DNA from: Salinimicrobium tongyeongense
Lineage (GTDB): Bacteria; Bacteroidota; Bacteroidia; Flavobacteriales; Flavobacteriaceae
Length of the DNA: 64,000 nucleotides
Reading direction: 5' to 3'
NCBI RefSeq assembly: GCF_026109735.1
Contig: NZ_CP069620.1
Coordinates: 744,001-808,000 of the forward strand
The notes under the pieces are model-generated. The model saw only the letters and a program-made list of their open reading frames with translations. It had not been told where the DNA came from and did no database searches. Made by a program: the position numbers and the translations under genes. Below are positions 18,469-25,328 of this stretch, piece after piece; within the stretch, counting starts at the first letter, position 1, and each line of letters opens with the position of its first letter.

Positions 18469-19656
18469 ATGTACCAACTATCCGATCGCATTAACAACAT
18501 GTCTACTTCTCAAACTTTGGCAATGGCTGCCAAAACCAGAGAACTCAAGGCAGAAGGAAAAGACGTTATAGGCCTTAGCCTGGGAGAACCCGATTTTAAT
18601 ACTCCCGATTTTATTAAAGATGCCGCCATTAAGGCCATCAATGAAAATTACAACGCCTACACCCCGGTAGACGGTTACGTGGAGCTTAAAGATGCCATTA
18701 TCAACAAGTTCAAGAGAGACAATGGCCTCACTTATGATCGCTCACAAATTGTTGTTTCAACAGGAGCCAAGCAATCTTTGGCCAATGTGGCTATGGTAAT
18801 GCTCAACCCCGGCGATGAGGTGATCCTGCCCTGCCCTTACTGGGTGAGCTATGCCGAAATTGTCAAACTGGCCGAGGGCGTTCCCGTAGAAGTACCTACC
18901 TCTGTGGAGTCAGATTTTAAGATGACACCTCAGCAACTTGAAGCCGCCATTACGCCAAAGACCAAAATGTTGTGGTACAGCTCCCCTTCCAATCCCAGCG
19001 GGATGGTGTACAGCAAAGAAGAGCTCCGCGCTTTGGCCGATGTGCTGGTAAAACATCCGCAAATCATTGTGGTAAGCGATGAAATCTACGAACATATCAA
19101 CTTTGTTGGAGGCCACGCTTCAATGGCTGAGTTTGAAGATATGTACGAGCGTGTGGTCACCGTGAACGGAGTTTCAAAAGCTTTTGCCATGACCGGGTGG
19201 CGAATTGGGTACATTGGTGCTCCTGCCGAGATCGCAAGAGCCTGCAACAAAATGCAGGGGCAAATAACCAGCGGTGCAAACTGTATCGCGCAGCGCGCCG
19301 TGATCACTGCCCTTGAAGCCCCTGTGAGCAATATACAGTATATGATCGACAGGTTTAAGAGCCGCAGGAAGCTGATCATAGACCTTATGTCTGGCATTGA
19401 AGGTTTTGCCATTACAGAGCCCGAAGGTGCTTTCTATGTTTTCCCCGATGTCTCTTATTTCTTCGGAAAGACCATTAAAGGCCACGAGATAAAGGATGCT
19501 ACAGATTTTTCAATGTTCCTGCTGGAAGAAGCTTTGGTAGCCACAGTAACCGGAGATGCCTTTGGAAGCCCAAACTGCATCAGGTTCTCGTATGCCGCCA
19601 GTGAGGCTGAAATAGAAGAAGCCATGAAGCGCATCAAAAATGCCCTTTCTGAATAA
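18469..19656 (+). CDS. aspC: Pyridoxal-phosphate aspartate aminotransferase (class I)
   Basis: The 395-residue aminotransferase of fold type I, subgroup I-gamma length, interconverts aspartate and 2-oxoglutarate with oxaloacetate and glutamate. Visible signatures are SLGEPDFNTPDFI near residue 37, the NPSG motif (SPSNPSGM, about 173-180), DEIYEH with the PLP-contacting Asp and Tyr (about 203-208), and SKAFAMTGWRIGY with the Schiff-base Lys (about 236). The C-terminal Arg for substrate carboxylate is in NCIRFSYA. It lies 34 bases after the desaturase gene, which may be co-transcribed. A stem-loop follows the stop. Confidence 0.92.
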   Translation: MYQLSDRINNMSTSQTLAMAAKTRELKAEGKDVIGLSLGEPDFNTPDFIKDAAIKAINENYNAYTPVDGYVELKDAIINKFKRDNGLTYDRSQIVVSTGAKQSLANVAMVMLNPGDEVILPCPYWVSYAEIVKLAEGVPVEVPTSVESDFKMTPQQLEAAITPKTKMLWYSSPSNPSGMVYSKEELRALADVLVKHPQIIVVSDEIYEHINFVGGHASMAEFEDMYERVVTVNGVSKAFAMTGWRIGYIGAPAEIARACNKMQGQITSGANCIAQRAVITALEAPVSNIQYMIDRFKSRRKLIIDLMSGIEGFAITEPEGAFYVFPDVSYFFGKTIKGHEIKDATDFSMFLLEEALVATVTGDAFGSPNCIRFSYAASEAEIEEAMKRIKNALSE

Positions 19657-19677
19657 TAATTTTTTCTGAAATTTATA

Positions 19678-19712
19678 AAAGGATCCCTGCTGAAGAAGTG
19701 GGGATTCTTTGT
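19678..19712 (+). terminator. Intrinsic-type stem-loop after aspC
   Basis: AAAGGATCCC (19678-19687) pairs with GGGATTCTTT (19701-19710), with one G-T wobble and a 13-base loop. It follows the aminotransferase stop by 21 bases. The trailing T-run is short. Confidence 0.5.
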
Positions 19713-19741
19713 TTATGCCTGAAGTACATCAGGAAATAACC

Positions 19742-19765
19742 TCTTTAAAATGGCATTTTTAAAGA
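19742..19765. repeat. AAAAATGNCATTTTT-family palindrome
   Basis: TCTTTAAAATG (19742-19752), one G, then CATTTTTAAAGA (19754-19765). The arms are complementary apart from one extra T. Confidence 0.7.
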
Positions 19766-19819
19766 ACATTTTTAACCTGAAATCTGAAAATTTGAGGTTG
19801 AAATGAACCATACGTATCA

Positions 19820-19834
19820 CGGATTGCAAATCCG
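19820..19834. repeat. Small hairpin CGGATT-GCA-AATCCG
   Basis: Six-base perfect stem with a GCA loop. A sister copy at 46824-46838 differs by a paired G-C to A-T change and one loop base, and its flanks are similar (CAC before, GC after). Confidence 0.7.
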
Positions 19835-19847
19835 CGACAACTCCACA

Positions 19848-19882
19848 ATTCAAGATTCAGCATTTAAAATTCAGGATTAATT
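19848..19882. repeat. Heptad block ATTCAAG/ATTCAGC/ATTTAAA/ATTCAGG/ATTAATT
   Basis: Five consecutive 7-base words, all starting ATT. The first 28 bases recur at 20001-20028 with a single difference. Confidence 0.85.
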
Positions 19883-19930
19883 AGCGCGTTGAATAGTCTG
19901 ATTGAATGACAATCGCGAAAAAATACTTTC

Positions 19931-19947
19931 CAAAAGTGCCACTTTTG
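19931..19947. repeat. Variant palindrome CAAAAGTG-C-CACTTTTG
   Basis: Perfect 8-base arms around a single C. It equals the CAAAAATG-N-CATTTTTG core with a compensated A-T to G-C pair change in both arms. Confidence 0.7.
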
Positions 19948-20000
19948 AAGCACATTTTTCTTGCTGAATTGCAGAAAGCGTCTCGTTTAGGACTTGAGGG

Positions 20001-20035
20001 ATTCAAGATTCAGGATTTAAAATTCAGGATTATTC
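20001..20035. repeat. Second ATTCAAG/ATTCAGG heptad block
   Basis: Words ATTCAAG, ATTCAGG, ATTTAAA, ATTCAGG and ATTATTC. This is a near copy of the block at 19848. Confidence 0.85.
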
Positions 20036-20039
20036 CGCT

Positions 20040-20142
20040 ACTCAATACTCTATACTAAGTACTTAATACCAGACACTCATACTGCCTACTGGCACTGAGC
20101 ACTGTGAACTGAGAACTGAGAACTGAGCACTGAAGACTAAAA
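20040..20142. repeat. ACTNNNN heptad run (15 words)
   Basis: Fifteen successive words beginning AC, nearly all ACT: 7-base words apart from two of 6 bases, passing from ACTCAAT/ACTCTAT/ACTAAGT through ACTGCCT to ACTGAGC/ACTGAGA and ending 3 bases before the end of trkH. Confidence 0.85.
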
Positions 20143-20144
20143 TT

Positions 20145-21641
20145 TTATCGGTTTCTCCAGAAGAATGGGGTTAAAAGTATGAGCACGGTAAATAATTCCA
20201 GCCTTCCTATCAGCATAAGAAAAGAACACCACCATTTGCCCTGGGGCGGCAAGGAATCAAAATTGTTCACGGGGCCAAGATCTCCAAAAGCAGGGCCTAT
20301 ATTCCCAAGCGCAGATGCCGCACCTCCAATTGCAGTCTCAAAGTCAAGCCCCATGGAAGCCAGCACCAAAGCTCCAATTATGAAAGACAGCATATAGAGT
20401 ATGAAGAAGCCCAGGATATTGAAAACAATCTTCTTACTAATACTTTTTCCATTGTAGTGTACTGGGAGCACAGCGTTGGGATGCAGGGTCCTTTTAAATT
20501 CAATAAGGCCATTTCTAATCATGATCACGTGCCGCATGACCTTTACCCCACCGGCTGTAGAGCCTGCCGACCCTCCGAGAAAGAACAATCCGAAGAAAAA
20601 GACAGTGAGAAAGGTGGTCCACAAAGTATAATCGGCCGTAACAAAACCTGTGGTAGTTACAATTGCCAGCACCTGGAACAGAGAATGCCTAAAAGCACTT
20701 TCAAATTCTCCCAAAATCATGGGATGGTCTATAGAAGAAATAAAAGGATCAGCTTTAAAAAAAACGATTAAAGCCGCAATGACAGTAAAACCGACAATAA
20801 AGTAGGAATACCATTTAAATTCTTCATCTTTAAAAACTTTCCTGAAATTCCCTTTAAACCCAAAGTAGCTTATCACAAAATTGGTCCCCGCGAGGAACAT
20901 GAACAGAGAAATAATGTACTGCACCAATGGATTGTCATTCCAGTAGGCGACGCTGGCGTTTTTGGTAGAAAATCCGCCGGTAGAAAGGGTGCTTAGCGAG
21001 TGGTTCACGGCATCAAAAAGTCCCATTCCGGCGAGGTATAACAGGATGGTTTCAGCAAAAGTGAGTCCTACGTAAATAAACCAGAGCCTTTTGGCGGTAT
21101 CGGTAATTCTAGGTTTCAGTTTATCGGCGCTGGGCCCGGGGGCTTCAGCAGCAAACAACTGCATCCCTCCAATTCCCAGGAGGGGAAGAATGGCAATTGC
21201 CAGCACGATGATTCCCATCCCGCCAATCCAGTGGGTTAAGCTGCGCCAGAAGAGCAGCCCTTTTGGAACAGATTCAATGTCATTTAAAATGGAGGCTCCT
21301 GTAGTGGTGTAGCCCGACATGGTTTCAAAAAAGGCATTTGTGAAAGACGGTATTCCGCCGGTGAGCACATAAGGCAGGGTCCCGCTCAAAGCCATGAAAA
21401 TCCATCCGAAGGTAACAATAAGGTACCCGTCCTTTTTTTTAACTTCCTTGGTGTGGCCACGGGTAAGAGCCATTGCCAGGCCTCCCACGCCCATAGTGAT
21501 CAAGGCAGCCTGTAAGATCCCGAAGCTCGCGCCATCCTGGTAATAAAAACTAACCCCGGCGGCAGTGAGCATAAACCCTCCATTGCACACCATGAGCACG
21601 CCCATGATATGACTAATTATAGGCTTGTTAAGTCTAGGCAT
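20145..21641 (-). CDS. trkH: Trk-type potassium uptake channel subunit TrkH
   Basis: The 498-residue membrane protein of the TrkH/KtrB family forms the K+ pore of the inner-membrane Trk system. The four pore-loop repeats with their selectivity-filter Gly residues are visible as TTTGASI, STGGFSTK, TTTGFVTADY and the final loop around ALGNIGPAF; the GSAGSTAGGVKV stretch is characteristic. The start chosen is the ATG at 21641, which overlaps the trkA stop as TAATG; a longer reading up to 21689 would lie inside trkA. It is co-transcribed with trkA, its NAD-binding regulatory partner. Confidence 0.92.
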   Translation of the reverse strand: MPRLNKPIISHIMGVLMVCNGGFMLTAAGVSFYYQDGASFGILQAALITMGVGGLAMALTRGHTKEVKKKDGYLIVTFGWIFMALSGTLPYVLTGGIPSFTNAFFETMSGYTTTGASILNDIESVPKGLLFWRSLTHWIGGMGIIVLAIAILPLLGIGGMQLFAAEAPGPSADKLKPRITDTAKRLWFIYVGLTFAETILLYLAGMGLFDAVNHSLSTLSTGGFSTKNASVAYWNDNPLVQYIISLFMFLAGTNFVISYFGFKGNFRKVFKDEEFKWYSYFIVGFTVIAALIVFFKADPFISSIDHPMILGEFESAFRHSLFQVLAIVTTTGFVTADYTLWTTFLTVFFFGLFFLGGSAGSTAGGVKVMRHVIMIRNGLIEFKRTLHPNAVLPVHYNGKSISKKIVFNILGFFILYMLSFIIGALVLASMGLDFETAIGGAASALGNIGPAFGDLGPVNNFDSLPPQGKWWCSFLMLIGRLELFTVLILLTPFFWRNR

Positions 21642-22990
21642 TAGAGAAACAATTTTTCTACTTTGTGAATGGCGTGCGGCAAGCAGCAAATAACAATACG
21701 GTCGCCTGGAAGAATCCGGAAGTTACCCAGGGCAATCACTCCAATTCCGTCTCTTATAACCCCGCCAATAATGGCCGATCTTGGAAAATCGAGATCTATG
21801 ATCTTCTTATTTGACACTCTTGATGTGGGTTTTACGATGAATTCCAGCAGCTCGGCATCCATATTGCTTAGCCGGGTCATGGCGACTACTTCCCCTTTCC
21901 TGATATATCTAAAAATATTACTTGCCGCCAACAGCTTTTTATTGATAAGCGTGTCTATGCCTATTGAATGGCTTAGCTGAAAATAATCCATATTCTCAAC
22001 CAGGGCGATGGTTCGCTTCACATTTTTGGATTTAGCCACCAGGCAGGTCATAATATTGGTTTCAGAATTTCCCGTTACCGCAATAAAGGCATCCATATCC
22101 TGAATACTTTCTTCCTCCAGCAATTCTACATTACGGCCATCGCCGTGAATAATTAAAGCTTTTGGCAGTTCATCGGCAAGATCGAATGCGGTATTCTTAT
22201 CGCTCTCAATGAGCTTTACGTTCATTTTCTTTTTACAAAGATCCATTGAAGCCTTGCGCCCAATCTTGGACCCACCCAGGATCATGACGTTCTTCATGTT
22301 CTGGCGTTTCTTTCCGGTTAGCTTATATAGGTCACTTACCCCGCCGCGTGTGGTTACAAAATACACCTGGTCACCTTCCCTGAAAGTGGTATTTCCCCGC
22401 GGGATATGAGTTTCTACGGTATCTTTTCGGCGTAAGGCAATGGGCATAAAATGAATTCCCGGAAAGATCTTGGCAGTTTCCTTAACCGATTTCCCTACAA
22501 AAGCCGCCGATTCTGAGAGTGTTAAACCCACCATGGTAAGGGCACCGTCTTCGAACTCGTAACTGTCGTTAAAAGCCGACTGATTCAGCAGTAGTTCAAT
22601 CTCCCGCGCAGCAAGGGCTTCAGGAGAAATGAGTTCATCGATCCCAAACTGGGTGAAACCTATCTCATCTTTTCCCTCTAAAAATTCGGTATTTGCAATC
22701 CTGGCAATGGTGCGCTTTGCACCCAGTTGTTTCGCCAAAACACAAACCGTAATATTCGTGGTTTCACTGCTGGTTACCCCAATTAAAAGGTCAACATCCT
22801 TTACCTGCGCATCTTTAAGGACCGCAATTGAGGTAGCATCTCCGCGTAAAGTACGTATATCAAGGTGCGCATCGGCATAGATAAGATTCTCACGATTAAC
22901 ATCAATAAGCGTGATGTCTTGTGATTCATACGACAAAAGCTTGGATAAATGGAATCCTACCTCACCGGCACCGGCAATGATTATTTTCAT
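21641..22990 (-). CDS. trkA: Trk potassium uptake regulatory subunit TrkA
   Basis: The 449-residue cytoplasmic protein has two RCK/KTN units in tandem: Rossmann NAD-binding domains begin with IIIAGAGEVGFHLSK (residue 3) and VMILGGSKIGRKAS (about 232), each followed by a TrkA-C domain. It gates TrkH in response to nucleotide binding. The ATG at 22990 is preferred over an in-frame TTG three codons earlier because it starts directly at the first Rossmann strand. It overlaps trkH by one base, so translational coupling is likely. A -7 box lies upstream. Confidence 0.93.
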   Translation of the reverse strand: MKIIIAGAGEVGFHLSKLLSYESQDITLIDVNRENLIYADAHLDIRTLRGDATSIAVLKDAQVKDVDLLIGVTSSETTNITVCVLAKQLGAKRTIARIANTEFLEGKDEIGFTQFGIDELISPEALAAREIELLLNQSAFNDSYEFEDGALTMVGLTLSESAAFVGKSVKETAKIFPGIHFMPIALRRKDTVETHIPRGNTTFREGDQVYFVTTRGGVSDLYKLTGKKRQNMKNVMILGGSKIGRKASMDLCKKKMNVKLIESDKNTAFDLADELPKALIIHGDGRNVELLEEESIQDMDAFIAVTGNSETNIMTCLVAKSKNVKRTIALVENMDYFQLSHSIGIDTLINKKLLAASNIFRYIRKGEVVAMTRLSNMDAELLEFIVKPTSRVSNKKIIDLDFPRSAIIGGVIRDGIGVIALGNFRILPGDRIVICCLPHAIHKVEKLFL

Positions 22991-23015
22991 AAGGAACAAG
23001 TAAGTTCAAGAGGCA

Positions 23016-23048
23016 CAAAGTTAAGGTATTTCAACTGACGAAAACAAA
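23016..23048 (-). promoter_or_regulatory. Promoter of trkA-trkH
   Basis: On the minus strand TAACTTTG (23016-23023) matches the TAnnTTTG box, and a TTTG (23045-23048) lies 21 bases upstream as the -33 element. This is the best-formed complete promoter noticed in the window. Confidence 0.55.
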
Positions 23049-23099
23049 ATAGCCTATAAGTATTTGGTTTACAGGCTCAGCATTTGAAAGAGAAACATG

Positions 23100-23107
23100 T
23101 ATCTTTG
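23100..23107 (+). promoter_or_regulatory. -7 box TATCTTTG of ubiE
   Basis: TATCTTTG lies 16 bases before the ATG at 23124. It also argues against translation from the earlier ATG at 23097, which overlaps the box. Confidence 0.55.
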
Positions 23108-23123
23108 GCCAAAATTTTTTCGC

Positions 23124-23852
23124 ATGAGCAAGAAGGTTACACCATACAAAGATTCCAGTTTAAACAAGAAGAAACAGGTAGAACAAATGTTTGATACCAT
23201 CTCTACCAACTATGACGGGTTAAACCGGGTTATTTCTTTTGGAATTGATGTAAAATGGCGTAAAAGAGTAATAAAAATTATTTCTGAAACCAATCCTGAT
23301 TCTGTTCTTGATATTGCCACCGGAACTGGCGACCTGGCGATAAGCCTGGCAAAAACCGGGGCAAAAGAGATTGTTGGGCTCGATCTTTCTGAAGGAATGC
23401 TGGCTGTAGGTAGAAAAAAGATCGAAGAAGAGAAACTCACCGGTCGCATAAAGATGATACAGGGAGATTCTGAAGCTTTACCTTTTGACGACAATAGTTT
23501 TGATGCTATTTCAGTTGCCTTTGGAGTGCGAAATTTTGAAAATCTTGAAAAAGGGCTTTCTGAAATATTACGGGTTTTAAAACCGGGCGGGATTTTTGTC
23601 ATTTTAGAGACCTCTGTCCCTACAAAATTTCCTTTTAAACAGGGATATCATTTCTATACAAAAAACCTGCTCCCCTTAATTGGCAAGCTCTTTTCTAAAG
23701 ATAAGGTGGCGTATAGTTACCTGAGTGAAAGTGCCGCTGCTTTCCCTTACGGAGAAAAACTGAACAATATTTTAAAAGAAATCGGGTTTATAGAGGTACA
23801 ACACAAGCCTCAAACCATGGGAGTGGCGACTATTTATTCGGCATCAAAATAA
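23124..23852 (+). CDS. ubiE: Demethylmenaquinone methyltransferase UbiE/MenG
   Basis: The 242-residue class I SAM methyltransferase catalyses the last step of menaquinone synthesis, C-methylation of demethylmenaquinone. Family motifs are [17 protein letters not shown] near the start, the SAM loop [12 protein letters not shown] (about residues 57-68), and RVLKPGG (about 150). The ATG at 23124 is chosen over 23097 because a -7 box overlaps the earlier codon. porT follows four bases after the stop, an arrangement I believe is common in Bacteroidota. Menaquinone fits the type II NADH dehydrogenase in this window. Confidence 0.93.
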   Translation: MSKKVTPYKDSSLNKKKQVEQMFDTISTNYDGLNRVISFGIDVKWRKRVIKIISETNPDSVLDIATGTGDLAISLAKTGAKEIVGLDLSEGMLAVGRKKIEEEKLTGRIKMIQGDSEALPFDDNSFDAISVAFGVRNFENLEKGLSEILRVLKPGGIFVILETSVPTKFPFKQGYHFYTKNLLPLIGKLFSKDKVAYSYLSESAAAFPYGEKLNNILKEIGFIEVQHKPQTMGVATIYSASK

Positions 23853-23856
23853 GATC

Positions 23857-24564
23857 ATGAAGAAGTTTTTAATTGCGGCATTTGTATTATTCGCGGCTTT
23901 GCCGGCACGTGCCCAGCTTTTTGGCGGGGAAGATGTGATCAATAATCCAAATTTTGATATGCAGCGTTTTTCCTGGGGGTATTTTCTAGGGTTCAACACT
24001 TATGATTTTGATTTTGATTATAAGGACTATATTGAAGGAGCAGCCCTAGGGAAAGATTTCCATGTAGACCGCACCATAGGTTTTAACGTGGGTTTAATCG
24101 GGAATATGCGTCTTAGCGACCATCTCGACCTGCGCCTGGAACCCGGCGTCTCATTTAACAGGATCAACTTTCAATTCACAAAGGCCGATCAAAGTTCATT
24201 TAGAGAAATCAACTCCACCTTTGTACACATTCCTCTTTTGCTGAAGTTCTCCACCACCCGTATTAACAACTTTAAACCTTTTGTAGTAGGAGGCGTGTCT
24301 ACTTCTCTAAACCTCTCCAGTAATGAGAATAACCCTGAAGACAACAGCGATGGGCAGTTTAGAATGACCACGAATAATTTCTACTATGAAATTGGCTTTG
24401 GAATTGATCTTTACCTCTACTACTTCAAATTCACCCCGTCTATAAGAGGTGTTTTTGCCATTAATGATGAATTGATTAGGGATGATAACAGCGGTTACAA
24501 CTGGACAAAAAATGTAGAAAAAATGTCTTCGCGCGCTGTCTTTATCAACTTTACTTTCCAGTAG
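23857..24564 (+). CDS. porT: PorT-like outer membrane protein of type IX secretion
   Basis: The 235-residue protein has a clear signal peptide (FLIAAFVLFAALPARA before QLFGG) followed by alternating amphipathic strands and ends in an aromatic residue pattern (FINFTFQ), as in an eight-stranded outer-membrane barrel. PorT/SprT is required for type IX secretion in Porphyromonas and Flavobacterium. Assignment rests on length, the start pattern QLFGGEDVINNPNFD, and its place directly after ubiE; a generic porin-family protein is the alternative. Two giant proteins with type IX sorting domains lie in this window. Its last 14 bases overlap the end of the convergent methyltransferase gene. Confidence 0.75.
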   Translation: MKKFLIAAFVLFAALPARAQLFGGEDVINNPNFDMQRFSWGYFLGFNTYDFDFDYKDYIEGAALGKDFHVDRTIGFNVGLIGNMRLSDHLDLRLEPGVSFNRINFQFTKADQSSFREINSTFVHIPLLLKFSTTRINNFKPFVVGGVSTSLNLSSNENNPEDNSDGQFRMTTNNFYYEIGFGIDLYLYYFKFTPSIRGVFAINDELIRDDNSGYNWTKNVEKMSSRAVFINFTFQ

Positions 24565-25291
24565 GTTTTCTCCTGTTAAACTCGCTTAAGAAAATGGCAG
24601 CGGCTGTCGCTACATTCAGGCTTTCGGTCATGCCTTTCCCAAATTGCGGAATATTCAGCTTGTGAGTAATGAGAGCCTCTACTTTAGCCGAGATCCCATT
24701 GCCTTCGTTCCCCAGCACCACTACCCCTTCAGGAGAAACTGACTGGCCGTAAACATTCTCTCCTTCCAAAAATGTGCCGTAGACCGGTCTTTCTTCTGGG
24801 AGATTTCGCAGAAATTCGGTTAGTTCAAGGTAATGTACCTTTACCCTTGCTATAGAACCCATGGTTGCCTGCACCACCTTTGGGTTGTAGCAATCTACCG
24901 TGCCCGGCGAACAAATAAGATCCTGAACCCCAAACCAGTCGCACAACCGGATAATAGTTCCCAAATTCCCCGGGTCCTGAACATCATCCAGCACCACCTG
25001 TAAACCTTCAGCTTTAGGTTGCAATACTTCGGGAATATGAAAGATCGCCAATGCCGTTTGTGGACTTTGCTGATTACTTACTTTTTTGAGCTCGGCTTCA
25101 GAAATGAGCTGCGTTTTCCCTTCCGCAGCATCAAAAATATCTTCAGCAGTAAATAACGAATGAAGTTCTAAAGGAGAAGAAAGCAGTTCAAAAATGCCCT
25201 TTTTGCCCTCTATGACAAACAGCCCGTGCCTCGTCCTGTACTTTTTTTGTGACAGGCTTTTTATAAGTTTAATTTGGCTTTTGCTAAACAT
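24551..25291 (-). CDS. TrmH/SpoU-family RNA 2'-O-methyltransferase
   Basis: The 246-residue enzyme methylates a ribose 2'-OH in rRNA or tRNA. The N-terminal substrate-binding part (KSLSQKKYRTRHGLFVIEGKK) is followed by a SPOUT knot with the three family motifs: DVQDPGNLGTIIR (about residue 102), VVLGNEGNGIS (about 190) and IPQFGKGMTESLNVATAAAI (about 213-232). The target nucleotide cannot be told from sequence. It overlaps porT by 14 bases tail to tail and is divergent from tamL, a pairing often seen in this phylum. Confidence 0.9.
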   Translation of the reverse strand: MFSKSQIKLIKSLSQKKYRTRHGLFVIEGKKGIFELLSSPLELHSLFTAEDIFDAAEGKTQLISEAELKKVSNQQSPQTALAIFHIPEVLQPKAEGLQVVLDDVQDPGNLGTIIRLCDWFGVQDLICSPGTVDCYNPKVVQATMGSIARVKVHYLELTEFLRNLPEERPVYGTFLEGENVYGQSVSPEGVVVLGNEGNGISAKVEALITHKLNIPQFGKGMTESLNVATAAAIFLSEFNRRKPTGK

Positions 25292-25301
25292 ACCAAAGTT
25301 G

Positions 25302-25309
25302 TATTTTTG
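25302..25309 (+). promoter_or_regulatory. -7 box TATTTTTG of tamL
   Basis: TATTTTTG lies 19 bases before the TTG start at 25329 in the 37-base divergent spacer between the methyltransferase and tamL. Confidence 0.45.
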
Positions 25310-25328
25310 AGCACATTAAATAGGCTAC

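Larger units (their letters stand above)
19657..20144. other. Convergent intergenic region made of short repeats
   Basis: No gene is supported in this 488-base gap between aspC and trkH, which point toward each other. It holds, in order, a terminator-like stem, an AAAATGGCATTTTT-type palindrome, a small CGGATT-GCA-AATCCG hairpin, a heptad block, a second palindrome (CAAAAGTG-C-CACTTTTG), a second near-identical heptad block, and a long ACTNNNN heptad run ending at the trkH stop. Confidence 0.8.
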
